A DNA stretch of 64,000 nucleotides, taken from NCBI RefSeq assembly GCF_014649375.1, contig NZ_BMSX01000004.1, forward strand, positions 62,001-126,000. Reading direction: 5' to 3'. The notes beneath the pieces are model-generated. The model ran no database searches. It was not told the DNA's origin and worked only from the letters and a program-made list of their open reading frames with translations. Within the stretch, counting starts at the first letter, position 1; every line of letters starts with the position of its first letter. The stretch is from Streptomyces aurantiogriseus. GTDB taxonomy: Bacteria; Actinomycetota; Actinomycetes; Streptomycetales; Streptomycetaceae. Position numbers and translations under genes: made by a program. This document shows, in pieces, positions 1-8,422 of this stretch.

Positions 1-670
1 TGGCTTCCGGGTCGTACCCGGCGGCCTCCATGGCCCGGGGCAGCGTGATGCCGTTCCCGTCGGTCAGCCGGTGCGCCTGCTCGAGGGTGAGCTGCCCGGC
101 GGTGAGCCGCGATCCGACACAGGCCAGCCCGAACCGGGCCCCCTCCTCGTCCCCGAAGTTGACGACGGCCAGCGGCTTGGCGAACTCCACTCCCCTCCCG
201 CGGAGTTCGTCGAGCGCGGCGAAGGAGGACACGACCCCGAGGGGCCCGTCGAAGGCGCCGCCGTCGGGTACGGAGTCGAGATGAGACCCGGTGACGACGG
301 CGTCCCCGGCGGCCGGATCCCCGAGCCAGGCCCACTGGTTGCCGTTCCGGTCGACCTCGTAGGCCAACCCCCGAGCCTCGGCCTGCGTCCTGAACCACGC
401 CCGGCACTCGGCATCGGCTCCGGTCCAGGCGAACCGGCGGTAGCCGTGGGAGTCGGGATGCCGCCCGATGGGCCGCAGCTCGCGCCACATCGAGTGAAAG
501 GAACTGCCGCCAGGCTGTGAGGCAGGGCGGTCTGAGGCCGCAGTCGGTCCGGGCTGCCGGGCAGAGTCGTCCGAGGCTGCAGTCTGTCCGGGCTGTGGGC
601 AGTCGTCCCGCAGGGCGGAACGGGTGGGCACAGCCGAACCCGCGCCCGGCGACGAGACCTCAGCCCCCAC
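1..670 (-). CDS. M20-family amidohydrolase (allantoate/N-carbamoyl amino acid hydrolase type), 3' end outside window
   Basis: The first ~220 residues of an M20 zinc peptidase-like hydrolase run off the left edge. The metal-binding pattern is visible: GSHLDSVPDGGAFDG (His and Asp ligands) and NFGDEEGARFG (the Glu pair). The family cleaves allantoate, N-carbamoyl-amino acids or related substrates. Directly behind hutU it may instead act late in histidine degradation (a deformylase-like step), which is inference. The start is uncertain. The conserved part begins near SFHSMWREL, with ATG at 490, but the frame stays open to GTG at 670, 33 bp after hutU. That extension holds a diverged, roughly 39-bp repeat rich in Gln, Pro and Ala, and may not be translated. 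Confidence 0.75.
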   Translation of the reverse strand, partial: MGAEVSSPGAGSAVPTRSALRDDCPQPGQTAASDDSARQPGPTAASDRPASQPGGSSFHSMWRELRPIGRHPDSHGYRRFAWTGADAECRAWFRTQAEARGLAYEVDRNGNQWAWLGDPAAGDAVVTGSHLDSVPDGGAFDGPLGVVSSFAALDELRGRGVEFAKPLAVVNFGDEEGARFGLACVGSRLTAGQLTLEQAHRLTDGNGITLPRAMEAAGYDPEA

Positions 671-702
671 CGGAGAGTTGCCGCGCCCGCCCTGATACTC
701 CG

Positions 703-2367
703 TCACGCGTCGTCACCCTCGCGCATGGGCACCCGCACGCCCCGCTCGTCGGCGACCGACTCCGCGATGTCGTACCCGGCGTCGACATGCCGGATGACGC
801 CCATGCCGGGGTCGTTGCTCAGCACGCGCCGGATCTTCTCGCCGCCCAGCTTCGTGCCGTCGGCGACGGTCACCTGGCCGGCGTGGATGGACCGGCCCAT
901 GCCGACGCCGCCGCCGTGGTGGATGGACACCCAGGAGGCACCCGAAGCCACGTTGACCATGGCGTTCAGCAGCGGCCAGTCGGCGATCGCGTCGGAGCCG
1001 TCGAGCATGGCCTCGGTCTCGCGGTAGGGGGAGGCGACGGAGCCGCAGTCGAGGTGGTCCCGCCCGATGGCCAGGGGAGCGGCCAGCTCACCGCTCGCGA
1101 CCATGTCGTTGAACCGCTCACCGGCCTTGTCGCGCTCGCCGTAGCCGAGCCAGCAGATACGGGCGGGCAGCCCCTGGAAGTGGACCCGCTCCCCCGCCAT
1201 CCTGATCCAGCGGGCGAGGGATTCGTTCTCGGGGAACAGCTCCAGGATCGCCTTGTCGGTCTTCGCGATGTCGGCGGGGTCGCCCGACAGGGCCGCCCAC
1301 CGGAAGGGGCCCTTGCCCTCGCAGAACAGCGGACGGATGTAGGCGGGGACGAAGCCGGGGAAGGCGAAGGCCCGGTCGTAGCCGGCGAGTTGTGCCTCGC
1401 CGCGGATCGAGTTGCCGTAGTCGAAGACCTCCGCACCGGCGTCCATGAAGCCGACCATCGCCTCGACGTGCCGGGCCATGGACTCACGGGCACGAGTGGT
1501 GAAGCCGGCCGGGTCCTTGGCGGCGTAGGAGGCCATGTCGTCGAACTCCACACCCAGCGGCAGGTACGCCAGGGGGTCGTGGGCCGAGGTCTGGTCGGTG
1601 ACGATGTCGATGGGCGCGCCCATGGCGAGGAGCCGCGGGACGAGGTCGGCGGCGTTGCCGAGGACGCCGATGGAGAGCGGCTTGCGCTGGTCACGGGCCT
1701 CGACCGCCAGCTGCAGGGCGTGCTCGAGGCTGTCGGCCTTCACGTCCAGGTACCGGTGCTCGATGCGGCGCTCGATGGCGCGGGGATCGCAGTCGATGCA
1801 GAGGGCGACGCCGTCGTTCATGGTCACGGCGAGCGGCTGGGCGCCGCCCATGCCGCCGAGGCCGGCGGTGAGGGTGATCGTCCCGGCGAGGGTGCCACCG
1901 AACTTCTTCGCGGCGACGGCGGCGAAGGTCTCGTAGGTGCCCTGGAGGATGCCCTGGGTGCCGATGTAGATCCAGGAGCCGGCCGTCATCTGGCCGTACA
2001 TGGTCAGCCCCAGGTGTTCCAGCCGGCGGAACTCCTCCCAGTTGGCCCAGTCGCCGACGAGGTTGGAGTTGGCGATCAGGACGCGCGGGGCCCACTCGTG
2101 GGTCTGCATGACGCCGACGGGGCGGCCGGACTGGACGAGCATGGTCTCGTCCTGCTTCAGCGTCCGCAGGGTGCGGACCATCGCGTCGAAGGAGCGCCAG
2201 TCACGCGCCGCCTTCCCGGTCCCGCCGTAGACGACGAGCTTGTCGGGGTGTTCGGCCACCTCGGGGTCGAGGTTGTTCTGCAGCATCCGCAGGGCGGCTT
2301 CCTGCTGCCATCCGAGGGCGCTCAGTTCCGTACCACGCGGCGCTCGTACGGCGCGGGGTCCTGACAT
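703..2367 (-). CDS. hutU: Urocanate hydratase
   Basis: This 554-residue protein is full length for urocanase, which converts urocanate plus water to imidazolonepropionate in histidine degradation, using tightly bound NAD+. Glycine-rich NAD-binding stretches are visible (VVYGGTGKA near residue 46 and [10 protein letters not shown] near 170). The cysteine-containing segment [12 protein letters not shown] near residue 350 matches the conserved catalytic region of the family. The ATG at 2367 has a strong ribosome site (AAGGAGG, 7-nt spacing). A good promoter lies ~55 bp upstream, and the M20 hydrolase follows after ~33 bp, suggesting one hut transcript. Confidence 0.96.
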   Translation of the reverse strand: MSGPRAVRAPRGTELSALGWQQEAALRMLQNNLDPEVAEHPDKLVVYGGTGKAARDWRSFDAMVRTLRTLKQDETMLVQSGRPVGVMQTHEWAPRVLIANSNLVGDWANWEEFRRLEHLGLTMYGQMTAGSWIYIGTQGILQGTYETFAAVAAKKFGGTLAGTITLTAGLGGMGGAQPLAVTMNDGVALCIDCDPRAIERRIEHRYLDVKADSLEHALQLAVEARDQRKPLSIGVLGNAADLVPRLLAMGAPIDIVTDQTSAHDPLAYLPLGVEFDDMASYAAKDPAGFTTRARESMARHVEAMVGFMDAGAEVFDYGNSIRGEAQLAGYDRAFAFPGFVPAYIRPLFCEGKGPFRWAALSGDPADIAKTDKAILELFPENESLARWIRMAGERVHFQGLPARICWLGYGERDKAGERFNDMVASGELAAPLAIGRDHLDCGSVASPYRETEAMLDGSDAIADWPLLNAMVNVASGASWVSIHHGGGVGMGRSIHAGQVTVADGTKLGGEKIRRVLSNDPGMGVIRHVDAGYDIAESVADERGVRVPMREGDDA

Positions 2368-2423
2368 GGTCTGCCTCCTTGCGGCTGGGGTGCTCCCGGC
2401 GGACTGTTGCAGTTGTTATTCAC

Positions 2424-2452
2424 ATCCTGACTTCATGAATAGGGCTAGTCAA
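2424..2452 (-). promoter_or_regulatory. Predicted hutU promoter with overlapping inverted repeat
   Basis: On the minus strand there is TTGACT (2447-2452), a 17-bp spacer and CAGGAT (2424-2429), a good match to the vegetative HrdB-type pattern. Transcription would start near 2416, leaving a leader of about 48 nt before hutU. An inverted repeat TATTC (2417-2421) / GAATA (2437-2441) overlaps the spacer and the expected start site, and could be an operator. The rest of 2453-2809 holds no gene I can support. Confidence 0.6.
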
Positions 2453-2809
2453 TACGGCGGGGCGCGACACCGGCGGCAACAACCACGGCAACGGCGAGGG
2501 CAACGGCGACGCGGGCGACGGCGCGCACGGCGGCACACGTGAAGCGTGAACGGCGACAGACGCGAAGGAGGCAGCCGGATCCCGATGGGGGGCACACGCC
2601 GCCACCCCTCACCACCCCGTCCCCACCCTCGCGCCCTTGACCCGCGCCCGCCGACCTGGTGTTGAACAGTCGGGAAAACAGGGACAGTTGACCCACCTTA
2701 GTCATCCCGCGCATGTTCCGCTGGAAAATGCCAGAACCATCACCCGTCGCGCACACGTTGCGTAGCCTCTCCCTCACTCAGCCGAACCGCAGGCGGGAGG
2801 GGAGCCACG

Positions 2810-3217
2810 GTGCCCGGAATCGATGAGTGCCTACTGGAGGCCATGCGGCTGCCCGGGGCCCGGGGAGCCGCGCTGGTCGACTGGACCAGCGGGCTGGCCC
2901 TGGGCACGGTCGGGGAGTTCCCGGGCGGCGACCACGAGGCCGCGGCCGCCGAGGCCGCGGAGGTCGCGCGGCTCACGGCCGAGCAGCGGGCGTTCACGCC
3001 CGGCGACCACGACGACGGCAGCGGGGAGGAGGCCGCCGACCCACCAGTCGAGGACCTGATCATCAGCAACCGGGACAGCTACCACGTCCTGCGGTTCGTG
3101 CCGACGTCCTTCGACAGCAGTGTGTTCCTGCACGTGTGGCTGGCCCGGTCGGACGGCAATCTCGCGCTGGCCCGGATCCGGCTGGGCGAGATGGCCGGAC
3201 GGCTGGTGCTGGGATGA
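2810..3217 (+). CDS. Roadblock/LC7-like protein A
   Basis: This 135-residue protein starts at GTG behind GGGAGGGGA. It is a paralogue of the 124-residue roadblock protein at 4599: both share ALVDxTSGxALGTxG near the N terminus, a central ED(L/I)xI...DxYH(V/L)xR strand, and a C-terminal NLAxAR helix. This copy carries an acidic insertion (about residues 45-85) between helix 1 and the sheet. Roadblock proteins bind or regulate small Ras-like GTPases (MglB, CvnB). None is encoded nearby. It ends in a 4-bp ATGA overlap with the next gene, so translation is probably coupled. Confidence 0.75.
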   Translation: MPGIDECLLEAMRLPGARGAALVDWTSGLALGTVGEFPGGDHEAAAAEAAEVARLTAEQRAFTPGDHDDGSGEEAADPPVEDLIISNRDSYHVLRFVPTSFDSSVFLHVWLARSDGNLALARIRLGEMAGRLVLG

Positions 3218-4038
3218 CCGTCGTGGGGACGACCCCGCCGCCCCGGCTGCCGGTGCGGGACAAGGCGGCGGGCCGACACCGCGCGGGTGGCGAGGTGTCG
3301 CCGATGCTGACGCGGCTCGCGGCCGAGCGGGCCACCGGAGTCCTGGAACGGGAGCGCGGCACGCTCTACCTCACCGAGGGCCGGGTGGCGCACGCCGAGA
3401 GCCCGCTCGCCCCCGGTCTCGACGTACTCCTGCTGACGCACGGCACGCTCGACGCCGGTGCCTGGCGGGAGGCCGTCGAGCAGGCCGACGAGGAGCACGG
3501 CGCCGCCCGTCTGCTGCTCGGGGCCGGCCGTATCGGGCAGGGCGCGCTGGAGGTGTGCCACCTGGGGGCGTTGTACGACGCCGCGTACTTCGCCCTCGCC
3601 CCCAGCAGCACGCCGGGCCGGTTCCGGTACGGCACCGGGCACCCATTCGGGGCGCTGCGGCCGGTCGCGGTCGACGCGCTGGAGCGCGAGACGCTGCGCC
3701 GCCGTGCGCTGCTGCACCGCCTGTGGCCGGATCCGCTGCCGGACACCGCGCCGCTGCTGCGGGCCGAGCCGGTGGCGGCGCCGGGGCTCACCGCCCGGCA
3801 GCGCGCGGTGCTCGCACGGGTGGACGGGGTGCGCACCGCGTCGGACATCGCCCGGGCGCTGGGCCGGCACGCCTTCGCCACGCTGGTGGACGTCCGCCGG
3901 CTGGCGGCGGCAGGCCTGCTGACCGCGCAGTTCCCGCCGCCCGTCCCGCAGCCTCCGCCGGGGCTGACCCTGCCCCGTGTCAACGACCCCGACATCACCT
4001 TGCTGAAGAGGCTCAGGGATGCGCTGGAGGCCCTTTGA
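3214..4038 (+). CDS. DUF4388/PATAN-like protein with C-terminal winged-helix-like region
   Basis: The protein has 274 residues and begins in the ATGA overlap with the roadblock gene. Residues ~25-100 (RATGVLERERGTLYLTEGRV, then HAESPL) resemble the DUF4388/PATAN fold, a signalling domain often found with GTPase-regulating proteins. Residues ~195-245 (LTARQRAVLARVDG...VDVRRLAAAGLL) resemble a winged-helix segment. The C terminus is Pro-rich before DPDITLLKRLRDALEAL. The tight coupling suggests it acts in complex with the roadblock proteins. No enzymatic motif is seen. Assignment is by overall pattern only. Confidence 0.6.
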   Translation: MTVVGTTPPPRLPVRDKAAGRHRAGGEVSPMLTRLAAERATGVLERERGTLYLTEGRVAHAESPLAPGLDVLLLTHGTLDAGAWREAVEQADEEHGAARLLLGAGRIGQGALEVCHLGALYDAAYFALAPSSTPGRFRYGTGHPFGALRPVAVDALERETLRRRALLHRLWPDPLPDTAPLLRAEPVAAPGLTARQRAVLARVDGVRTASDIARALGRHAFATLVDVRRLAAAGLLTAQFPPPVPQPPPGLTLPRVNDPDITLLKRLRDALEAL

Positions 4039-4072
4039 ACGGCAGCGACCGCGTGCCGAGAGGAGAGCGCTG

Positions 4073-4579
4073 ATGGCCGCCCAGCCCGAGATACGCGCCG
4101 AGCTGCTGCGGCTGCGGGCCCGGGTGCCCCAGCTGACCGGAGCGCTCGCGGCGGGCGTGGACGGCCTCGTCCTCGCCCACGACACACCCGGTGTGGAGCC
4201 GGAGGGCGTGGCCGCGCTCACCGCCACCGCCCTCGCCGTGTCCGTACGGATGGCGGACACCACCGGCCAGGGCGACTTCCGCGAGCTGCTCGTGCGCGGG
4301 GTGTACGGCTACGTCGCCACGTACGCGGCCGGGGAGAGCGCCGTGCTCACGGTGCTCGCGCAGGACCGCGTCAACGTCGGCCGGCTGCACCTGGAGGGCC
4401 GGCGGGCCGGGGCCCGCATCGGGGAGCTCGCCGACGCGGCGGCGGCCCTCCCGGCCACCCCGGCCAAAGCCCCGGCGAAGGCCCCCGCCGACACCGCCAC
4501 CGCACGGACCAGAAGTGCGCGCACCCCGCGCACCCCACGCACCACGACAACCAACGCCCCTACCACCACCGAGAGTTGA
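4073..4579 (+). CDS. Roadblock/LC7-like protein B (MglB-like) with basic tail
   Basis: The predicted product is 168 residues, starting at the ATG behind GAGAGGAG. The frame extends 18 codons upstream into the previous gene, but that part is out of character. Residues 1-110 look like a roadblock fold: a leading helix (EIRAELLRLRARVPQLTGAL), a strand with VDGLVLAHDT, then GVYGYVATYA and VLTVLAQDRVN. The last ~45 residues are Ala/Pro/Thr-rich and basic, probably disordered. Third gene of the cluster. It is more diverged from the other two roadblock proteins than they are from each other. Confidence 0.65.
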   Translation: MAAQPEIRAELLRLRARVPQLTGALAAGVDGLVLAHDTPGVEPEGVAALTATALAVSVRMADTTGQGDFRELLVRGVYGYVATYAAGESAVLTVLAQDRVNVGRLHLEGRRAGARIGELADAAAALPATPAKAPAKAPADTATARTRSARTPRTPRTTTTNAPTTTES

Positions 4580-4598
4580 AGGAACCGAGGAACCAGTC

Positions 4599-4973
4599 AT
4601 GGCCAACACCGAAACCGCACTCAAAGAAGCGCTCGCCTCCATCGAGGGCGCCACCGGCGTCGCGCTCGTCGACTACACCAGCGGCATGGCGCTGGGCACG
4701 ATGGGCGGCGGCAAGAGCTTCGACCTCAACGTCGCCGCCGCCGGCAACACCGACGTGGTGCGCGCCAAGATGCGCACCATGGAGCACCTCGGGCTCAAGG
4801 CACAGATCGAGGACATCCTGATCACGCTGTCCGACCAGTACCACCTGATCCGTCTCATCAGCGGCCGCGGCGGCAACGGGCTCTTCCTCTACCTGGTGCT
4901 CGACGCCAAGCGGGCCAATCTGGCGATGGCCCGCCACCAGCTGAAGAAGATCGAGGAGGACCTGGAGGTCTGA
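4599..4973 (+). CDS. Roadblock/LC7-like protein C
   Basis: A compact 124-residue roadblock protein starting at the ATG in AACCAGTCATGG. The whole chain fits the fold: helix 1 (TALKEALASIEGATG), strands with GVALVDYTSGMALGT, helix 2 (DVVRAKMRTMEHLG), strands with IEDILITLSDQYHLIR and GLFLYLVLDA, and the last helix (NLAMARHQLKKIEEDL). It lacks the acidic insertion of protein A. It closes a four-gene unit on the plus strand. A short repeat array follows, then a convergent gene. Confidence 0.75.
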   Translation: MANTETALKEALASIEGATGVALVDYTSGMALGTMGGGKSFDLNVAAAGNTDVVRAKMRTMEHLGLKAQIEDILITLSDQYHLIRLISGRGGNGLFLYLVLDAKRANLAMARHQLKKIEEDLEV

Positions 4974-5017
4974 ACCGCCGGGGGTTCCGACCCCCAGGCC
5001 TCCAAGCCCGCAGGACG

Positions 5018-5089
5018 GAACCGTCCGCGGAACCGAACCGGCGCAGGACCGGACCGAACCGTCCGCAGAACCGAACCGTCCGCAGAACC
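5018..5089. repeat. Short tandem array after the roadblock cluster
   Basis: Three copies of GAACCGTCCGC(G/A)GAACC occur at 5018-5034, 5056-5072 and 5073-5089, the last two directly adjacent. The array fills most of the gap between the convergent roadblock gene and the minus-strand membrane-protein gene, where a bidirectional terminator would be expected. Confidence 0.8.
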
Positions 5090-5092
5090 GAG

Positions 5093-5686
5093 CTAGACGA
5101 GTGCCGCGGTGCGGCGGCGCGCTCCACCCGGGGCCGCGTCGCCCGCCGCGATACCCGTGCTGCGGTAGGCCTTGACCGCCTTGCCGGCCGGACGGCCGCC
5201 GTTCCCGGCGAGCCAGTCGACCCGCACCCACAGCAGCGCGTCCTCGGCCCGCTCCAGCCGCCCCAGCCAGGCCGCCTTCAGCCGCAGCCCGGTCCCGCAC
5301 CCGGCGAGCAGCATGCCGCCCGCGGCGGGCACGGCGAACGCGCTCCCCAGCGCGGCGGCGAAGGCCAGCAGCAGCCACCAGCGGTGGCCGCGGCGCCAGG
5401 TCCGGACGGTCACCCCGCGGTCCTGGAGCACGTCGTACTTGCTCGCCCTGGCGGCCGCGCGCGCGAGGGTGGCGTACCGCCCGCGGCGCAGCAGCGCCAC
5501 CACCGCCGCCGCCACGATGAACAGTGCGGCTCCCGCCATCACACCGATGCGCCGGCCCGTCAGTCCGGGAACCAGTACGCCGACGCCCGCCGCGAACACC
5601 CCGAGCCACCACATCGGCGCGGCTCCGGCCCTTACGACCACGGCCACCCGAGCCAGACCTTGAGCTCTGCGATCCCCGCGTGCCAC
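5093..5686 (-). CDS. Small integral membrane protein of unknown function
   Basis: The protein has 197 residues. Two hydrophobic segments lie near residues 25-65 (PMWWLGVFAAGVGVLVPGL and IGVMAGAALFIVAAAVVALL) and one or two more near 103-132 (WWLLLAFAAALGSAFAVPAA and GMLLAGCGTG). They are separated by a basic loop (RRGRYATLARAAARASKYDV). The C terminus is basic and hydrophilic. No catalytic motif is seen and I do not recognise the family. Coding is supported by GC3 pattern and the membrane topology. Confidence 0.65.
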   Translation of the reverse strand: MARGDRRAQGLARVAVVVRAGAAPMWWLGVFAAGVGVLVPGLTGRRIGVMAGAALFIVAAAVVALLRRGRYATLARAAARASKYDVLQDRGVTVRTWRRGHRWWLLLAFAAALGSAFAVPAAGGMLLAGCGTGLRLKAAWLGRLERAEDALLWVRVDWLAGNGGRPAGKAVKAYRSTGIAAGDAAPGGARRRTAALV

Positions 5687-5802
5687 GTTCCGCCTCCTCG
5701 TCGACTCGACAACACACGCAGTTGCTGGTCGAGCAGATTAGCGAGCGACCGTGAGACCAGTCTGAGAACGGCGCGGAGCGCGAGAACGAGGCACCGGGGC
5801 CG

Positions 5803-6675
5803 TCACTCCACGAACAGCCCCCGCGCCGCCGCCTTCGCGTCGAACTCCTCCAGCCGCGCCTGCGCGTCCGGCAGGTCGTCGCACATCGCCTCCAGCAGCA
5901 CCCGCCCGAGCAGCATCGGCGCGCACGCGGTGTCGAAGGCGAGCCCGGTGCCGACGGCGGCCGGCAGCAGCAGGTCGGACACCTTGGCGACCGGCGCGAA
6001 CGCCGAGTCGGCGACCGTCACCACGGTCAGCCCGGCCTCCTTGGCGTAGGTGAGGGCGTCGACGACCTCGCGCGGGTGGCGGGGCAGCGCGAAGCACAGC
6101 AGGGCGGAGGCGCCGGCGCGTACGGCCGCGTCGACGCGGTCGTGGAGCATCGAGCCGCCCTCGTGCAGCAGCCGCACGTCCGGATGGACCTTGGCGGCGA
6201 AGTACGCGAAGCCGTACGCCTGGGCGGCGGCGGCCCGCAGACCGAGCACGGGCAGCGGCCGTGAAGCCGCGAGCAGCCGCCCGGCCCGCTGCACCGGCCG
6301 TGGGTCGGCGAGCAGCTCCGCCAGATGCCTCAGGTTCTCGATCTCGGCCTCGACGGCCTGCTGGTACTCGTTGTACGAGGCCGAGTCGGCGGCCTGCTCG
6401 ACGGGCGCGACCTCGCGCAGGTGCTTGCGCAGGGCGGGGTAGCCGTCGAAGCCGAGGGCGACGGCGAACCGGGTGACGGAGGGCTGGCTGACCCCCGCCA
6501 GTTCGGCCAGCTCGACGCTGGAGAGGAACGGCACGTCGGCGGCGCGCCGCACCATGCTGTGCGCGATGCGCCGCTGGGTCGGCGTCAGCCGGTGCCCCTC
6601 GAAGAGCGCCTGCAGCCGTGTGGCGGGGCTGTCCGTCACGCCCGTGCCCGCGCCCGTGTCCCTGTCCGCGCTCAT
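5803..6675 (-). CDS. MurR/RpiR-family transcriptional regulator
   Basis: Predicted length is 290 residues. The N-terminal HTH_6 domain (about residues 15-90) includes FLSSVELAELAGVSQPSVTR. A SIS (sugar isomerase) domain follows (about 115-260: LPVLGLRAAAAQAYGFAY, FALPRHPREVVDALTYAKEA). SIS domains in this family sense phosphosugars or other small ligands. I chose ATG 6675, with GGAGCGAGG upstream, because the conserved part starts there. The frame is open to GTG 6927, which would add 84 Arg-rich residues of no known fold. Its target is unknown; the hut genes are the nearest catabolic genes, which is only suggestive. Confidence 0.85.
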   Translation of the reverse strand: MSADRDTGAGTGVTDSPATRLQALFEGHRLTPTQRRIAHSMVRRAADVPFLSSVELAELAGVSQPSVTRFAVALGFDGYPALRKHLREVAPVEQAADSASYNEYQQAVEAEIENLRHLAELLADPRPVQRAGRLLAASRPLPVLGLRAAAAQAYGFAYFAAKVHPDVRLLHEGGSMLHDRVDAAVRAGASALLCFALPRHPREVVDALTYAKEAGLTVVTVADSAFAPVAKVSDLLLPAAVGTGLAFDTACAPMLLGRVLLEAMCDDLPDAQARLEEFDAKAAARGLFVE

Positions 6676-6930
6676 GCCTCGCTCCCCCTCCAGAGGTCCG
6701 TGCACCGGGCCGGCCGCCGGGCCGCCGGAAGTCCCGGGCCGGGCCGGACGCCGCGCCGGCGCAACGCCCGTACGGCGGCGACGAGTTCGCAGCCGACGAC
6801 GAGACGGTACGCGCCGCGCGCCCGCGGCGTCTGCCGGGCGGCGAGCGGCACGTCCACGACCCGCGACGACGTCAAGCCCCGACTCCCTCGATCCGGACAC
6901 CGACCCGTCGACAATCCATTCACTCACCCA

Positions 6931-6966
6931 GAACTCTGCATGACGTCATACAGCAGGGACAAGGGG
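6931..6966 (-). promoter_or_regulatory. Predicted rpiR-type promoter with dyad operator in spacer
   Basis: An 18-bp dyad, CTGyATGACGTCATrCAG on the minus strand (6936-6953; one mismatched pair, eight of nine matched), occupies the spacer between TTGTCC and CAGAGT (6933-6938), 18 bp apart. It lies about 260 bp upstream of the chosen rpiR start. Autoregulation by the RpiR protein is a reasonable guess. The start would fall near 6927, where a GTG begins the longer frame, so a leaderless transcript is possible. The rest of 6676-7077 shows nothing I can name. Confidence 0.5.
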
Positions 6967-7077
6967 GATCGCCCAGGTGCCACCGGGCGAACCCCAGCCC
7001 GGACAGGGGGGCTAACCCCAGTGCCGACGCCGCGACCGCTCCCTACCGTGGAAGCCATGACGGGACGGGAGACCACC

Positions 7078-7506
7078 ATGGACGCGCGGGACGCCGAGCT
7101 GAAGAAGGAACTCAACGCCACCCTGCGAGCCCGCAGGGAGCTGGGTGAGGAGTACGAGTCCGCGCTGGTGGACTCGTTCCTGGAGAAGGTCGACCAGCGC
7201 ATCGACGGCGCGGTCGAGCGCCGGGTGCGCCGCCAGTTCGCGGAGCAGCAGATGGTCGTGGCCCGGGACGCCCGCTCGCCCCGGGCGACGGACTCCTGGG
7301 GCGAGCGCTTCGGCTTCGGCATCGTCTCGCTGGTGCTGGCGGTGCCGCTGTCGGCGATCGGCGTGGGCGCCGCGAACCTGCCCGGTCTGATCGTCTCCTG
7401 GGTGGGCATCGTCGGCGTCAACGCGGTCCAGGCCGCCCGCACCAACCCGGGCCTGTTCGGCGGGCGGCGCCGCAGGTCCTCCCAGGGCGGGGACTGGGAG
7501 GACTGA
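7078..7506 (+). CDS. Small membrane protein with charged N-terminal helix
   Basis: About 142 residues from ATG 7078 (GGGACGGGAGA upstream); ATG 7057 would add seven residues. Residues 1-60 are highly charged and probably helical (AELKKELNATLRARRELGEE, VDQRIDGAVERRVRRQ). Two hydrophobic segments follow near residues 80-120 (FGFGIVSLVLAVPLSAIGVG and LPGLIVSWVGIVGVNAVQA), and a basic Arg-rich tail ends the protein. It resembles conserved Streptomyces membrane proteins of unknown function. Confidence 0.75.
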   Translation: MDARDAELKKELNATLRARRELGEEYESALVDSFLEKVDQRIDGAVERRVRRQFAEQQMVVARDARSPRATDSWGERFGFGIVSLVLAVPLSAIGVGAANLPGLIVSWVGIVGVNAVQAARTNPGLFGGRRRRSSQGGDWED

Positions 7507-7515
7507 CCGGCGGGG

Positions 7516-8277
7516 TCAGGCCTGGCGGGTCGGCAGCACCATGATCTGGCGCAGGTTGACGTGCCGGGGCCGGCTGGTGACATAGGCGACGACATCGGCG
7601 ATCTCCTCCGCCGCCAGTCCGCCGACGGCCTCCAACAGACCGTCCAGCTGCGCCGACAGCTCGGCACTGGCGACATGGGTCGCCAGCTCGGTCTCGGTCA
7701 GCCCCGGCTCGATGTTGGTGACCCGCACGTCCCGCGGCCCGAACTCGGCGCGCAGCGCCTGGGAGAGGTAGGTGACGGCGGCCTTGGTGGCGCCGTAGAC
7801 CGCGTAATGGGGGAACACGAGGTGCGCGGCCACGGACGACACGTTCACCAGGTCCGCGGTGCCCCCCTCGGCGGCGGTGTCGACCAGGTCGGCGGTGAAG
7901 GCGCGGATCACCCGCAGCACACCGGTGACATTGGTGTCGAGCATGCGCTGCCACTCGTCGGCCCGGCCGTCCTCGACCGGGTGCGGCAGCATGACGCCGG
8001 CGTTGTTCACGACCAGGTCGACCCGCCCGTACGCCTCCCTCACGCGCGCGGCGGCCGCGGTCACGGACGCGTCGTCGGTGACGTCGGCGACCACGGCGAG
8101 GGCCTCGCCCCCGTCCGCGCGGATCTTCCCGGCGAGCGCCTCCAGCCGCTCCCCGCGCCGCGCCACCAGCGCGACCCGCGCGCCCCGGGCGGCGAGCAGA
8201 ACGGCGGTGGCCTCACCGATGCCGCTGGCGGCACCGGTGACGACAGCGGTACGGCCGGCCAGGTTCTCGTACGACAT
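7516..8277 (-). CDS. SDR-family oxidoreductase
   Basis: A classical short-chain dehydrogenase of 253 residues. It shows the cofactor loop TGAASGIG near residue 15, the structural NNAG motif near 88, the catalytic Ser in VNVSSVAA, and the catalytic YGATK near 155. Substrate is not predictable. The gene is divergent from an XRE regulator (starts about 145 bp apart), the usual arrangement for a reductase controlled by its neighbour. The gap to the membrane-protein gene at the other end is only 9 bp (convergent). Confidence 0.9.
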   Translation of the reverse strand: MSYENLAGRTAVVTGAASGIGEATAVLLAARGARVALVARRGERLEALAGKIRADGGEALAVVADVTDDASVTAAAARVREAYGRVDLVVNNAGVMLPHPVEDGRADEWQRMLDTNVTGVLRVIRAFTADLVDTAAEGGTADLVNVSSVAAHLVFPHYAVYGATKAAVTYLSQALRAEFGPRDVRVTNIEPGLTETELATHVASAELSAQLDGLLEAVGGLAAEEIADVVAYVTSRPRHVNLRQIMVLPTRQA

Positions 8278-8422
8278 GAGGTGCTCCTCGGCTGCGGGCC
8301 GGGGCGTCTCCCCGGCGGCACACACCACCCTCGCCGCCCGCACCGGCCCCACCCAGGGATGCGTTTTTCCTGGGTCTGCCAGTACCAGGTTCGCCGGCCG
8401 CCGCTCCCCTACGATCGAACCC

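Noticed and set aside
6676..6927. 84-residue N-terminal extension of the RpiR regulator as annotated start
   Set aside because: Arg/Pro-rich, no conservation pattern, and a good ribosome site precedes ATG 6675. Kept only as a possibility linked to the promoter.
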